Shown here: one piece after another, positions 34,156 through 45,666 of the stretch
Position numbering within the stretch: the first letter of the stretch is position 1
How the letters are laid out: each line of letters begins with the position of its first letter
Origin: Pteria penguin
Taxonomy: Eukaryota > Mollusca > Bivalvia > Pterioida > Pteriidae
DNA: 64,000 nt
Reading direction: 5' to 3'
Assembly (NCBI GenBank): GCA_035048485.1
Contig: CM068593.1
Span: forward strand, 5,837,151 to 5,901,150
Notes under the pieces: generated by a model
Told to the model about the DNA's origin: nothing
Databases searched by the model: none
Seen by the model: only the letters and a program-made list of their open reading frames with translations
Position numbers and translations under genes: made by a program

Positions 34156-35235
34156 ATCAAATGGTTTAATAAAAGTGAGAAAATACTTGTAGAAAAGGAC
34201 AAGGTGTGTGTACATGTGTCAATGTATATTAACAGGTGTGTGTTCAGTATGGGGAAGAGGCTATCATACATTGTCATTATAACAACAGTATGTGTATACA
34301 TCAGTGTGTGTATACATGTTTAGATGTGTATATTGTACAAAAGGTTTTAGACTGGTATTTATTATAATTCAAGGCAAGATTGGCAGCAAATTGAGCCCTC
34401 AGTGACATCAGATTGAAGTCATATTTTAAATCTTGTCTTTGATTATGCTATTATGTATGAGTTATTGCCCCTGATCTCACTCCTGACATTTAGGTCTATT
34501 AAGTGTTTTATGACATGAGATTTTTATGCATCATAATTATCATTTCTTACATTTACATGTCTTAGTGACATTAGAATGAAAATAACAATAGATGTAAGCC
34601 ATATTTCATCCATGCATTTCCTCGACTTCTTACTCTAACAACAGGGGAGATAGAAGATCTTGAACTAATAATGGTCAGAGATCTGTGCGTCCCAAGCCTT
34701 GTAAGAAATTGTGCTCATACATGTATTCCTTGTTTTTTTTCTGCATTCAATTTCCTTGAAAATGATACGCTATTTGACTAAAACTCAAATGTGAATGAAG
34801 ACTTATTCAAATAACAGAAAAATGAGCTAATTTCCTAATGCCTAACAGACGTTTTGGAAGCTGATCAATACTTGTCCATCTTCTGCAATGCCTGCATCCA
34901 ATATAAACATTTTTTTTTTACATATTAATTACCAATGAGTTCTTTTTTTATTTTCTTAATTTTGTTGAGTATGTTACATGTATCTGACAAAACTTAAATA
35001 GAAAAAAAAAGGTCCTCACTTTTAGAGAAGATTTCGTATACATGTATGACATATTTCTGTATTTCTCATAAGAAAATTTGAAAAGATATAATATGTCTCT
35101 TAAAGATCAATCAGTACATGTTTAGAATTGACAACAATACGTCTTATTCTATCTTTCTATTTCTGTCATTCTTAATGTTTTCATTTTCATATTTCAACAA
35201 TGAATATTACAAATAAAGAATATCAAACGTCAGTT
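34156..35235 (+). other. TOP2: TOP2 3' untranslated region
   Basis: Non-coding AT-rich sequence between the TOP2 stop and the canonical AATAAA at 35212-35217. No repeat family is recognised in it. An AATAAA at 34168-34173 sits only 13 bases after the stop and is less likely to be used. Confidence 0.7.
35212..35217 (+). promoter_or_regulatory. TOP2: Polyadenylation signal AATAAA
   Basis: Canonical hexamer about 1.06 kb after the stop, followed by a GT-rich stretch (CAGTTTGTTTGTG) at about 35230, the expected downstream element. Confidence 0.7.
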
Positions 35236-35264
35236 TGTTTGTGATTAACATACAATATTTAACT

Positions 35265-35830
35265 TTTGTTGAGATGTAAAGTCTGTCAGTCGTGTTGTGA
35301 TAGGTTGACTGACCTTTGTTGTGATATTAAATGTCACAGTCGTGTGGTGATGGGTTGACTGACCTTTGTTGTGATATGAAATCTCTCACAGTCATGTGGT
35401 GATGAATTGACTGACCTTTATTGAGATGTGAAGTTTGTCGTGGTGATGGATTGACTGATCTTTGATGAGATGTGAAGTCTGTCAGTCGTGTGGTGATGAG
35501 TTGACTGACCTTTGTTGTGATATTAAATGTCACAGTCGTGTGGTGATGGGTTGACTGACCTTTGTTGTGATATGAAATCTGTCACAGTCATGTGGTGATG
35601 GGTTGGCCGATATTTGTTGAGATGTGAAGTTTGTCAGCCATGTGGTGATAGATTGACTGACCTTTGTTGAGATGTGAAGTTGGTCACAGTAGTTCGTTGA
35701 TGGTTTGACTGACCTTTATTGAGATGTGAAGTCTGTCAGTCGTGTGTTGTTGCTTTGACTGACCTTTATTGAGATGTGAAGTCGGTCAATCGTGTGGTGA
35801 TGGACCTTTGTTGAGATGTGAAGTCTGTCA
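35265..35830 (+). repeat. ~50-bp minisatellite downstream of TOP2
   Basis: About eleven degenerate units (43-54 bp) containing GGTTGACTGACCTTTGTTG, GAGATGTGAAGTCTGTCA and GTCGTGTGGTGATG. It starts about 50 bases after the TOP2 polyadenylation signal. Confidence 0.85.
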
Positions 35831-35930
35831 GACTATTAAATTTTACCTTGGCTTTGAAAAGTAATGGTAAGTTGTGTACAAAGTGTGTAATGTCAAAAAT
35901 TATGGGAATTTATTTAAAACAGCTTACTGT

Positions 35931-38320
35931 TTTTAGCCTTCGGCTCAGGTGAGCTTTAGTGATAGCGCGCCGTCCGTTCGTCGTACACTTTTCACATTTT
36001 TGACTACTTCTTGAGAACTGCTGAATAGATTTCCATGAACCTTGATAGGACTAAAGTACTCGTGGTCCCCTATAAGTGTTGTTTTTTGTCCCAGTCCATC
36101 AACAGGTGACTCCACAACAGACAAAAGTAGATTTGACAACCTTCTTCAGACCGGGTACATACAGAGACAAACTGAATACATAGGAATGATCTAGAGGAAT
36201 GTGTGAAGAGGTGTTGTTATTTTTGGTTCTGTTCTGAAGTCGAATTACTGACATTTTTGCAACATTCTTATGGCCCCCTTTGAAGAAGGAGGGGCATATT
36301 GCTTTGCTGCTGTCGGTCGGTCGGTCCATCCATCCATCACTCTGTCGATCGGTCAGTCCATTCACAGTTTCTGCTCATTATCTCTGGAACGTCTGATACG
36401 TCTTAAGAATATCTAGGTCAAGTTTAAATTTGGTTATCGTTCAATAATTTTTGTTAGAGATATTCTCCTTGGACTCAGGAAATTTCTTAACATTAGCAGC
36501 TTCCACTCATCATCTCTGGAAACAATAAAGATATTTAATTGATATGTTGTATACAGATACATCTCAAGGATATCTAGGTCAAGATCAAACTTGGTTATTG
36601 TTCCATAATTTTTGTGATAGTTATCCCCCTTGGACTTCCAAAATTTCTTAAAATTAGCAGTTTCCGCTCATTATCTCAGGAAGGAATAGAGATATTGAAT
36701 TGATATTTTGTTAACAGACACATCTTAAGAATATCTAGGTCATGATCAAATTAGGTTATCATTCAGTAATTTTTGTTAGAGTTATTCCCCTTGGACTTAG
36801 AAAATTTCTTAAAATTAACAGTTTCTGCTCATTATTTCTGGAACCAATAAAGATAGTGAATTGATATTTGGTATACAGATACATGTCAAGGATATCTAGG
36901 TCAAGTTGAAACTTGGTTATTGTTCAATAATTTTTGTCATAGTTATCCCCCTTAGACTTAGAAAATTTCTTAGAATTAGCCGTTTCAGCTCATTATCTCA
37001 GGAAAGGGTAGAGGTATTCAATTGAAATGTTGCATACAGATACATCTCAAGGATATCTAGGTCAAGATTAAACTTGGTTATTGTTCCATAATTTTTGTGA
37101 TAATTATCCCTCTTGGACTTAGAAACTTTCTTTATATTAGCAGTTTCCACTCATTATCTCAGGAACAGATAGAGGTATTGAATTGAAATTATACATACAG
37201 ATACATCTTAAGAATATTTAGGTCAAGTTTAAATTTGGTTATCATTCAATAATTTTGGTTAGAGTTATTCCCCTTGGACTTAGAAAATTTCTTAAAATTA
37301 GCAGTGTATGCACATTATCTCTGAAACCAATAAAGATATTGAATTGATATTTGATATACTGATACATCCAAAGGATATTTAGATCAAGTACATATTTGGT
37401 TATGGTTCAGTAATTTTTGTGAGAGTTATCCCCATTGGACTTAGAAAATTTCTTAAAATTAGAAGTTTCCGCTCATTATCTCAGGATCAGATAGAGATAT
37501 TGATTTGATATTTTGCATACGGATACATCTTAAGTATATTTAGGTCAAGTTCAAATATGGTTATAGTTCAGTAATATTTGTGAGAGTTATCTCCATTGGA
37601 CATAGAAAATTTCTTAAAATTAGCAGTTTCCACTCATTATCTCAGGATTGGATAGAGATATTGATTTGATATTTTGCATACGGATACATCTTAAGTATAT
37701 CTAGGTCAAGTTCAAATATGGTTATTGTTCAATAATATTTGTCAGAGTTATTTCCCTTGGACATAGGAAATTTCTTAAAATTAGCAGTTTCTGCTCATTT
37801 TCTCTGGAACCAATAAAGATATTGAATTTATATTTGATATACTGATACATCTAATGGTTTCTAGGTCAAGGTCAAATTTGGTTATGGTTCAATAATTTTT
37901 GTGGGAGTTATCCCCCTTTCTCATTGTTTCAGGAACAGCTAGATATATTGAAATGATATTTGGTATACAGATACATCTTAAAGATATGTAGGTCAATTTA
38001 ATGTTACAATTAGGATACCTGTCTTTGGCATATTTATTTTGATTAAGTTTTGTGTCAGTTAACAATGATATATAAATTAAATGTAGACAATTCACATATC
38101 TGTTAATCATTAGACACAAACTTTTGAATGGAAAAATTTTGTTTGTGGGTGATTAAGAGGAGTAGATGACCTCTAATGTGGTCATATGAGTTATGCTAAT
38201 GTTACAAAAATAACCAGGGGGGGGGGGGCATATGCTACATTGGGTTGCTCTTGCTTTGAACTAAGTAATTTCAGTGCCGAAAAGTGTCATGTTTTTCAGT
38301 TTATTGATAATGATGATTTC
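35931..38320 (+). mobile_element. AGCTCACC element interrupted by a pearl-like element
   Basis: Left part 35931-36269 carries a partial 5' hairpin (AGCCTTCGGCTCAGGTGAGC), CACATTTTTGACTACTTCTT and CAACAGGTGACTCCAC. Family sequence resumes after 38253 with ACTAAGTAATTTCAGTGC and GTGTCATGTTTTTCAGTT. The order matches the copy at 14365, so the two parts were once contiguous. Confidence 0.75.
36270..38253 (+). mobile_element. Pearl-like repeat element, second copy (nested)
   Basis: 5' hairpin GGCCCCCTTTGAAGAAGG/AGGGGC, then GCTGCTGTCGGTCGG and about nine tandem cores of ~160 bp (CTCATTATCTCTGGAACCAA, GATATCTAGGTCAAG, TTATCCCCCTTGGACTT). It ends GGCATATGCTACATTGGGTT and GCTCTTG. Same family as 8387-11550, without its nested insertions. 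No ORF. Confidence 0.8.
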
Positions 38321-38588
38321 TTGACTTAAGTGTTATTATATCCTTCTTCCTGATGTTATGTGGCTGTGGCACTTTTACACAGTGTTTGTTCACATTCATG
38401 TATATATATAGTGCTGAATTATATATGTTCTGTCTGTATGTAAGGGCATTCATGGCGGGTGTGGCTAGCCAAAGAGGAGACACTTACTACTCCCGGGCAC
38501 CTGGTCTCACCTCTGAATTTCAGGGCTCCGTGAATTCCCACTGTGGTACATTGTTGTTAGTGCCATAATCATGTGACACCAGTTACTT
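38321..38588 (+). repeat. Segmental duplication, copy 1
   Basis: Begins TTGACTTAAGTGTTATTATA and ends ACACCAGTTACTT; about 90% like 38841-39095. Includes GTGTTTGTTCACATTCATGT and GGGCATTCATGGC. Not recognised as a known family. Confidence 0.85.
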
Positions 38589-38664
38589 TCGTATTTTACA
38601 TGAATGTCACACTTACTCCCTTTGCAGTGTCGAGCTTGTAAAAAAATTCCCCGTGGAGGGATTG

Positions 38665-38833
38665 TTGGTTGGTTGATTGGTGTTTTACGTCGCTTTCAAC
38701 AATATTTCAGTTATATCGCGACATGGAAGCAGGAGGTTACCAACCTTTTAAACATAGTGGCGCAATCCGGAATCGAACCCGGATCGTCGGCGCCGCAAGC
38801 CAAGCGCTTAACCACTACACCAAGCCTGCCCCC
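38665..38833 (-). mobile_element. tRNA-derived SINE, family A, minus strand
   Basis: Reverse orientation: tail GGTTGATTGGTGTTTTACGT first, tRNA-like head at the right (CGCTTAACCACTACACC). Perfect 10-bp target duplication GGAGGGATTG at 38655-38664 and 38834-38843. It sits at the junction of the two segmental-duplication copies. Confidence 0.92.
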
Positions 38834-38840
38834 GGAGGGA

Positions 38841-39095
38841 TTGACTTAAGTGTTATTATACCCTTTTCCTGATGTTATGTGGCTGTGGCACTTCCTACAC
38901 AGTGTTTGTTCACATTCATGTATATATGCAGTGCTGAATCATATGTTTTGTCTGTATGTAAGGGCATTCATGGCTGGAGACAGGAGACGCTCACACCTCC
39001 CAGGCACCTTGTCTCACCTTTGAATTTCAGGGGTCCGTGAATTCCCACTGTGGTACATTGTTGTTAGTGCCATAATCTTGTGACACCAGTTACTT
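38841..39095 (+). repeat. Segmental duplication, copy 2
   Basis: Second copy of 38321-38588, offset 520 bases at the start, with small indels. Includes GTGGCTGTGGCACTTCC and GGGGTCCGTGAATTCCCACT. Confidence 0.85.
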
Positions 39096-39690
39096 GACTT
39101 AAGGTCATAGGTCAAAGGTGAAAGTCAGCATGCAGTGAGTAAAACATTGTCTGGGTCATAACTTTTTCCCATGTGCATGGATTTCAATAATATTTCACAG
39201 AATTGTTACTTATGACCGAAAGGTGTGCCATGACCTTGACCCAAGGTCATAGGTCAAAGGTCAAGGTCACAACATGCAAAGTGAGTAAAACCTTGTCTGG
39301 GCCATAACTTTTTCCCCTGTACATGGATTTCAATAATATTTTACAGAATTGTTACTTAGGACTCAAGGATGTGTCATGACCTTGACCCAAGGTCACAACA
39401 TGCAAAGTGAGTAAAATATTGTCCAAGCCATTACTTCTTGCCCTATGCATGGATTTTAATTAAATTTACAGAATTGTTACTTAGGACCCAAGGGTGTGTC
39501 ATGATCTTGACTAAAGGTCATAGGTCAAAGGTAAAGGTCACAACATTCAAAAATAATAAAACCTTCTTCGGGCCATAACTTCTTCCATTGTGCATGGATT
39601 TCAATAATATTTCACAGAACTGTTACACTTGACCCAAGGTTATAGGTCAAAGGTCAAGGTCATAACATTCAAAGTGAATAAAACCTTGTT
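39096..39690. mobile_element. GGTCA-rich interspersed repeat, tandem cores
   Basis: About four cores of ~150 bp with TTTCAATAATATTTCACAGA, TTGTTACTTAGGAC, GTGTCATGACCTTGACCC and clustered AGGTCA hexamers. Same family as 32250-33660 and 56150-57050. Confidence 0.7.
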
Positions 39691-39965
39691 AATATGATAA
39701 GATGTTATGGAGATGCTATCTAACGCGATAACTTAAGTAAACCTCAGGTTTTTTTCATGAAACTTATACAGAATGCTTAAATAGTGTAGGGGAAGCCACT
39801 TTTCGGTTTTGAGCAAATTCCATTTTGTTTTTACAGAGTTGTGGGACTTGGATCCCTCTTTTTGGATTTCAATATTTCTTAAAAGTATTACCAAAGAGAC
39901 CCATGTTTGGGGGTAATAAAACCATACGCTCAGTGATCCCGACCAAAATAAGATATAGAATATGA

Positions 39966-42375
39966 CCGTATAAACAGTAAATGCTAGCACTGCTTGTGAG
40001 TCCGATGTGGATGTAACACCAAGAGGCCGATCGTGAGGTCGTGGCGATTCGACTCCCGCCATGGGCACACTGGTGTTCTGTTTTTCGGATGAGACAGTAG
40101 AAACCGAGGTCCCGTGTCACGGTAGGCGTGGCACATAAAAGACCCTCACTGCTTCGGGTGGGTCCGTTGCAAAGGTCTAAATTTGTATGCAATGCCTCAG
40201 GCAGATGCCGTCACCATATACGTGAAATAATCGTGGAGTGACGTAAAACAATAAACAAACAATCAATCTTGTGAGTCCCATGTGGAGGTAACAACACGAG
40301 GCCAATAACCAGTAAATGTGAGGACTGCTTATTGCAAGTACGATGTGGCGGTAACACCACGAGGCCAGTCACCAGTAAATGTGAGGACTGCTTCTTGTGA
40401 GTCCGATGTGGAGGTAACACCACGAGGCCAATCACCAGTAAATGTGAGGACTGCTTCTTGCGAGTCCGATGTGGAGGTAACACCACGAGGCCAATCACCA
40501 GTAAATGTGAGGACTGCTTCTTGCGAGTCCGATGTGGAGGTAACACCACGAGGCCAATCACCAGTAAATGTGAGTACTGCTTATTGCAAGTACAATGTGG
40601 AGGTAACACCACGAGGCTAATCACCAGTAAATGTGAGGACTGCTTCTTGTGAGTCCGATGTGGAGGTAACCTGAGGCCAATCACCAGTAAATGTGAGGAC
40701 TGCTTCTTGCGAGTCCGATGTGGAGGTAACACCAAGAGGCCAATCACCAGTAAATGTGAGGACTGCTTTTTTGCGAGTCCGATGTGGAGGTAACACCAAG
40801 AGGCCAATCACAGGTAAATGTGAGGACTGCTTCTTGCGAGTCCGATGTGGAGGTAACACCACGAGGTCAATCACCAGTAAATGTGAGGACTGCTTTTTGT
40901 GAGTACGATGTGGAGGTAACACCAAGAGGCCAGTCACCAGTAATTGTTGGCACTGCTTCTTGCGAGTGCGATGTGGAGGTAACATGAGGCCAATCACTAG
41001 TAAATGTGAGGACTGCTTCTTATGAGTACGATGTGGAGGTAACACCACTAGGCCAATCACCAGTAAATGTGAGGACTGCTTCTTCCGAGTCCGATGTGGA
41101 GGTAACACCACGAGGCCAATCACCAGTAAATGTGAGGATTGGTTATATCAAGTACGATGTGGAGGTAACATGAGGCTAATTACCAGTAAATGTGAGGACT
41201 GCTTATTGCAAGTACGATGTGGCGGTAACACCACGAGGCCAAGCACCAGTAATTGTGAGGACTGCTTCTTGCAATTCCGATGTGGAGGTAACACCACGAG
41301 GCCAAACACCAGTAAATGTGAGGACTGCTTATTACAAGTACGATGTGGAGGTAACACCACGAGGCCAATCACCAGTAAATGTGAGGACTGCTTCTTGTGA
41401 GTCTGATGTGGAGGAACACCACGAGGCCAGCCACCAGTAAATGTGAGGACTGCTTCTTGTGAGTACGATGTGGAGGTAACACCACGAGGCTAATCACCAG
41501 TAAATGTGAGGACTGCTTCTTGTGAGTCCGATGTGGAAGTAACCTGAGGCCAAACACCAGTAAATGTGGGGACTGCTTCTTGTGAGTCCAATGTGTAGGT
41601 AACACCAAGAGGCCAATCACCAGTAATTGTTGGCACTGCTTCTTGCGAGTCCGATGTGGAGGTAACATGAGGCCAATCACCAGTAAATGTGAGGACTGCT
41701 TCTTGCGATTTCGATGTGGAGGTAACACCACGAGGCCAATCACCAGTAAATGTGAGGACTGCTTATTGCAAGTACGATGTGGAGGTAACATGAGGCTAAT
41801 TACCAGTAAATGTGAGGACTGCTTCTTGTGAGTCCGATGTGGAGGTAACACCACGAGGTCAATCACCAGTAAATGTGAGGACTGCTTATTGCAAGTACAA
41901 TGTGGCGGTAACACCACGAGGCCAGTCACCAGTAAATGTGAGGACTGCTTCTTGCAAGTCCGATGTGGAGGTAACACCACGAGGCCAATCACCAGTAAAT
42001 GTGAGGACTGCTTATTGCAAGTACGATGTGGAGGTAACACCACGAGGCCAATCACCATTAAAAGTGAGGACTGCTTCTTGTGAGTCCGATGTGGAGGTAA
42101 CCTGAGGCCAAACACCAGTAAATGTGAGGACTGCTTCTTGCGAGTCCGATGTGGAGGTAACACCAAGAGGCCAATCACCACTAAATGTGACGACTGCTTC
42201 TTGCGAGCCCGATGTGGCGGTAACACCACGAGGCCAGTCACCAGTAATTGTTAGCACTGCTTCTTGCGAGTCCGATGTGGAGGTAACACCACGAAGCCAA
42301 TCACCAGTAAATGTGAGGACTGCTTCTTGTACGTTCGATGTGGAGGTAACACCACGAGACCCATCACTAGCCGGG
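39966..42375 (+). repeat. 63-bp minisatellite, about 34 copies
   Basis: Unit contains GAGGACTGCTTCTTGCGAGT, CCGATGTGGAGGTAACACC and CACCAGTAAATGT; starts at 40383 and 40446 give 63 bp. A recurrent 60-bp variant lacks part of ACCACGAGG. A family B SINE interrupts it at 40030-40265. Long frames on both strands are artefacts of the period. Confidence 0.95.
40030..40265 (+). mobile_element. SINE family B, 5'-truncated, inside the 63-bp array
   Basis: Partial tRNA head (GATTCGACTCCCGCC), central domain (TTTTTCGGATGAGACAGTAG, CCCTCACTGCTTCGGGTGGG), then GGCAGATGCCGTCACCATAT and the AATCAATC tail. Array sequence lies directly on both sides (about 39966-40029 and from 40266). Confidence 0.85.
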
Positions 42376-42399
42376 TACCGCGATCATATCAGTAAACAT

Positions 42400-43825
42400 G
42401 CCTATCGATAAAGATCTTAGAAAGTGCTCAAGTTCAGAGTGAGTCATGGAAAAGTGCTTTAAAATGAAGAAAATTATTGAATTTAAAGACAGTTCCTTAA
42501 TTTTTTTTTCTTATTGAAAGTGTTTAAATTTTAGTATGAGTTTTAGAAAGACGAGCACGACCAGATAAAAAAATCCTCGTCAACATACATACTTCGTTAT
42601 TTTTGTAATTAGATACTCATCCATGGCCAGTAAAGCATTTTAATGAAAACTCTAATGTTTAATGTAGAGTTAGCACACTTTGTAAAAGAGACTGTTTTCT
42701 CAAATAGACTCCATGAACCATGCGAATATGTTATCGTAATTTGCAGTAAATTGAGAGAAAACAATATTATCAGGCAAACTTGTAAACTCGGAACAAAATT
42801 TGCAATATGGTACTACTGTTTAAGCCACTTTTTGTGCCAAGGAGTCCTGCTTGAATCGCATTGAGCTAGACGCTGAACATAGGGTGCAGCCTGCCATATT
42901 ACTATTTTCCACTATTCAGTCTGGAAAAGGGGGGTGGGGGGTGGGGGGTTGAAAATGTCCGAAAATAACTTTTTGGGGGGAGGGGGGATTTCCCTTAGAC
43001 ATGGATAATCGGTGTTCAGATCCTGTCATTGCAACTTAGAGGCACTAAGAGGAACGGGAAAATGTGCCTATGTTTGCATGAGTAAACGTTTTATATTTGC
43101 ACTATTCGGTCTGGAAAGGGGGTTTCAGCTCTAAAATGGTCGAAAATGACCTTTTTTGGTAAAATTTTCCGACCAAAAGGGGTGGATGGGTGTTGAAACA
43201 CCCCCCCCCCCTTTCTAAATCCGCCAATGGATTATTGCATGTCGAATCGTTTTGTTTTGATAATAAAATATTGTACTAAGGTGAATATAACTTCATTTTG
43301 TGTTTGTCAAAGATTGTCTCCAAGTTATAGTAAATTGGTGGACAAGTTGGGTAGAATAATGAAACGTAAATAGAGTCGTTACTCATTTGCATAATTTATG
43401 CAGCGAAGGAGGTAGTATGTCGTTTCTATTTCTCCGCAACTACATCGTGGACTGAAAAATATGCTTCAAATATAAACGGTGCTTTAGTATACTGTAGGTC
43501 ATGCGAAGTCTCGCGTGGTATCTCTGACCTTTACGAGAGCCAATGCATAGGTGGAATTTTCGAGGAATCAGAGAGATGTGCATTTTTAAAGGACTGTGAT
43601 GAATATGTCTGTTTTATGTGTTGTGGAAGATTTACGAAAGACGGATTGTAGATGGGAAATAGCTGTTGAAATGGTGAGTTTTTCTACAATTTATACTTAT
43701 GTAGTTGCATGCCTGTCTAGTATTATGCGAGTGTTGTTGGGCATGTTGAGGTGGTAGAGTGTTGGTGACATAAGTGGGACTCAAACCGTTGATAATTTTG
43801 AACATTTGAATAAGTTTGTGATTTT
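42400..43825. other. Unassigned intergenic sequence with G-rich tracts
   Basis: No gene recognised. CTATTCGGTCTGGAAAGGGGG-like text occurs twice (42912, 43101), suggesting a short dispersed repeat. G runs at 42926-42988 and a C run near 43200 are the main features. A possible donor GTGAGT at about 43674 has no coding partner. Confidence 0.45.
42926..42990 (+). other. G-quadruplex-capable G runs
   Basis: Three runs of six G separated by single T, followed 24 bases later by two more runs of six or more G. The G-run density meets the usual four-tract quadruplex pattern. Confidence 0.6.
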
Positions 43826-44700
43826 GTCTCCGTTTCTCTAGAGTTTGCCAGTCTGTTTCTCGAAATAGAGCCAGAATGCATACACACTTTGTTGCCCTAG
43901 TTCCCGGACTACTCTAGCTGCTTCTACATTTATGTTGTCGATGCTCTGTGTAGTATCGGTGGCAGTTGTCCCATATTATATCACCATATTCTAAAATAGG
44001 TCATATAAATGAGAAGTATAGTGTTTGTACAGCCAGTTTGTCGAGTGTGAATTTATGAAATAAAAGAATATCTAGTTTTTATGTCTTTTCGACAAGTGTA
44101 TCTATCTCAGTGTATCTGATCTCCCCAGTTCATATATTTAATGTAATTCCTGAATGTTTTGTTGGTCGACTTACATGATAGGTGTATTGTCTAGATGTAA
44201 TGGAGGGTGATATGTTGGTGTCTGTTTGTTTAATGTGATCATTGATTCCCCCCCCCCCTTTTTTTGGGGGGGGGTTGAAATTTACGAGCCATTGATCTGA
44301 CCATTCGTGATTTCTGCTTAAATTAGCATTTACTGTAAGAGCATCTACAACAAAGCTTTCTATTTAACGTAAATTGAGGTGTCATCTACGAACAATTTGA
44401 TGTTGAAGTTAACTTCACGAACAATATCACTAATGAATATAAGAAACAAAAGGGGACCAAGAATTGATCCTTGGGGAACACCAGCATTAATATATTTAAT
44501 ATTGGAGACGATGCCATTAATAACTACTCCTTGTTTTCTATTATTAATACAATCAGTTATCCATTGATATAGCTTTCCTTGTATACCAAATGATTTCAAT
44601 AGTTATAGAAGCTCTCCATGCCACATTCTGTCAAAAGCTTTACTTATATCGAAAAATACTGTCCTGATTTCTTTACCGTCGTCTAATGCTTCAAATAATG

Positions 44701-44977
44701 ATTTAAGCCGGCATGGCCCGGTGGTATCGTGTCGGACTCCTGATAAGGAGGCCGGGGTTCGAGTCCCACTCTGGTCATGCCGGTGTTATGTCTTTCGGAT
44801 GAGACAGTAAAAACCGAGGCCCCGTGTCGTGGTATACAAGGCACGTTAAAGATCCCTCACTGCTTCGGGTGGGTCCGTTGCAAAGGTCAAAATTTGTATG
44901 CCCCGCATCAGGCAGATACTGTCACCATATACGTGAATTATTCGTGGTGTGACGTTAAACAAAAATCAATCAATCAA
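44701..44977 (+). mobile_element. SINE family B, complete
   Basis: tRNA-like head (GCCGGCATGGCCCGGTGGTA, B box GGTTCGAGTCCC), central domain (GTCTTTCGGATGAGACAGTA, CACGTTAAAGATCCCTCACT), GGCAGATACTGTCACCATAT and an AATCAATC tail. Perfect 10-bp target duplication TCAAATAATG at 44691-44700 and 44978-44987. Inserted in the LINE reverse transcriptase just upstream of motif A. The core resembles a MetaSINE-type domain from memory only. Confidence 0.92.
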
Positions 44978-45229
44978 TCAAATAATGCATTAGTTATATA
45001 GATTAGCTGATCTATGGTAAAATCTCCAGGTCGGAATCCAGATTGGTGTGCCGAAAGTAGGTCATTAGATAAAGTGTAATCGTGTAGATGTTTGCCGGTA
45101 TACGTATTTTTCTTTTTTGCTTATTATATTCAGCAAAGATATAAGGCGATAATATTCAGGTTTTTCAGTCATTTTTTTAATAAAGGAACAACATTGGCTA
45201 AATTCCAAGAGGTTGAGAAGGTAGATGCA

Positions 45230-45660
45230 TGACCGTAGGAACCGGGAGAGGGGGGGGGGGACTCTTTGTTTTTTGGCTGATCATAATTGTTTCATAGTCT
45301 GTTATCTAATTAATTTACTAAATTGTTTTCATTAAATTATTCTTAGCTTTCAGTTGATTCGCAATCTGATAAATTGTATTGCAGGATAAATTATATTTGT
45401 TCTTTTCTCTCTGAACGTTAATACTACAAGTTATTTTCATCATGCAAAGATAAAAAGTGTTCGGGCTTTGGTAATCATTTACTCAATCAAACATAGACGC
45501 AATTTTGTTTTGAGCCCCCCCCCCCCCCATTATGGTAATTGTTTCCTATGGCTCCGAGATGCACTTATTAAGAAATTAAAAAGGCTACATTGGGAATACT
45601 TTAGCTCATTATGGGCTTATTTAAGCATTCTTGGACTCATATTGTCAGAACCACTAACAT
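45230..45660. other. Unassigned segment inside the LINE region
   Basis: Between RT-coding LINE sequence and the 21-bp array; G run at about 45246 and C run at about 45516. No coding similarity found here, so LINE sequence may have been lost or replaced. Confidence 0.4.
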
Positions 45661-45666
45661 TTTGTT

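Noticed and set aside
34168..34173. Main TOP2 polyadenylation signal
   Set aside because: Only 13 bases after the stop and without a clear GT-rich element; the signal at 35212 with a GT-rich follow-up is the better choice.
40211..42411. Repeat proteins encoded by the 63-bp array
   Set aside because: Open frames exist on both strands. Single-base indels (for example near 40768 and 41415) break them without compensation, which is not what coding constraint looks like.
42643..42864. Small host gene (73-residue frame)
   Set aside because: No recognisable family, no splice partners or regulatory context; length is unremarkable for AT-rich DNA.
43600..43680. Exon with donor GTGAGT near 43674
   Set aside because: The upstream frame is broken by stops and no acceptor or protein similarity supports it.
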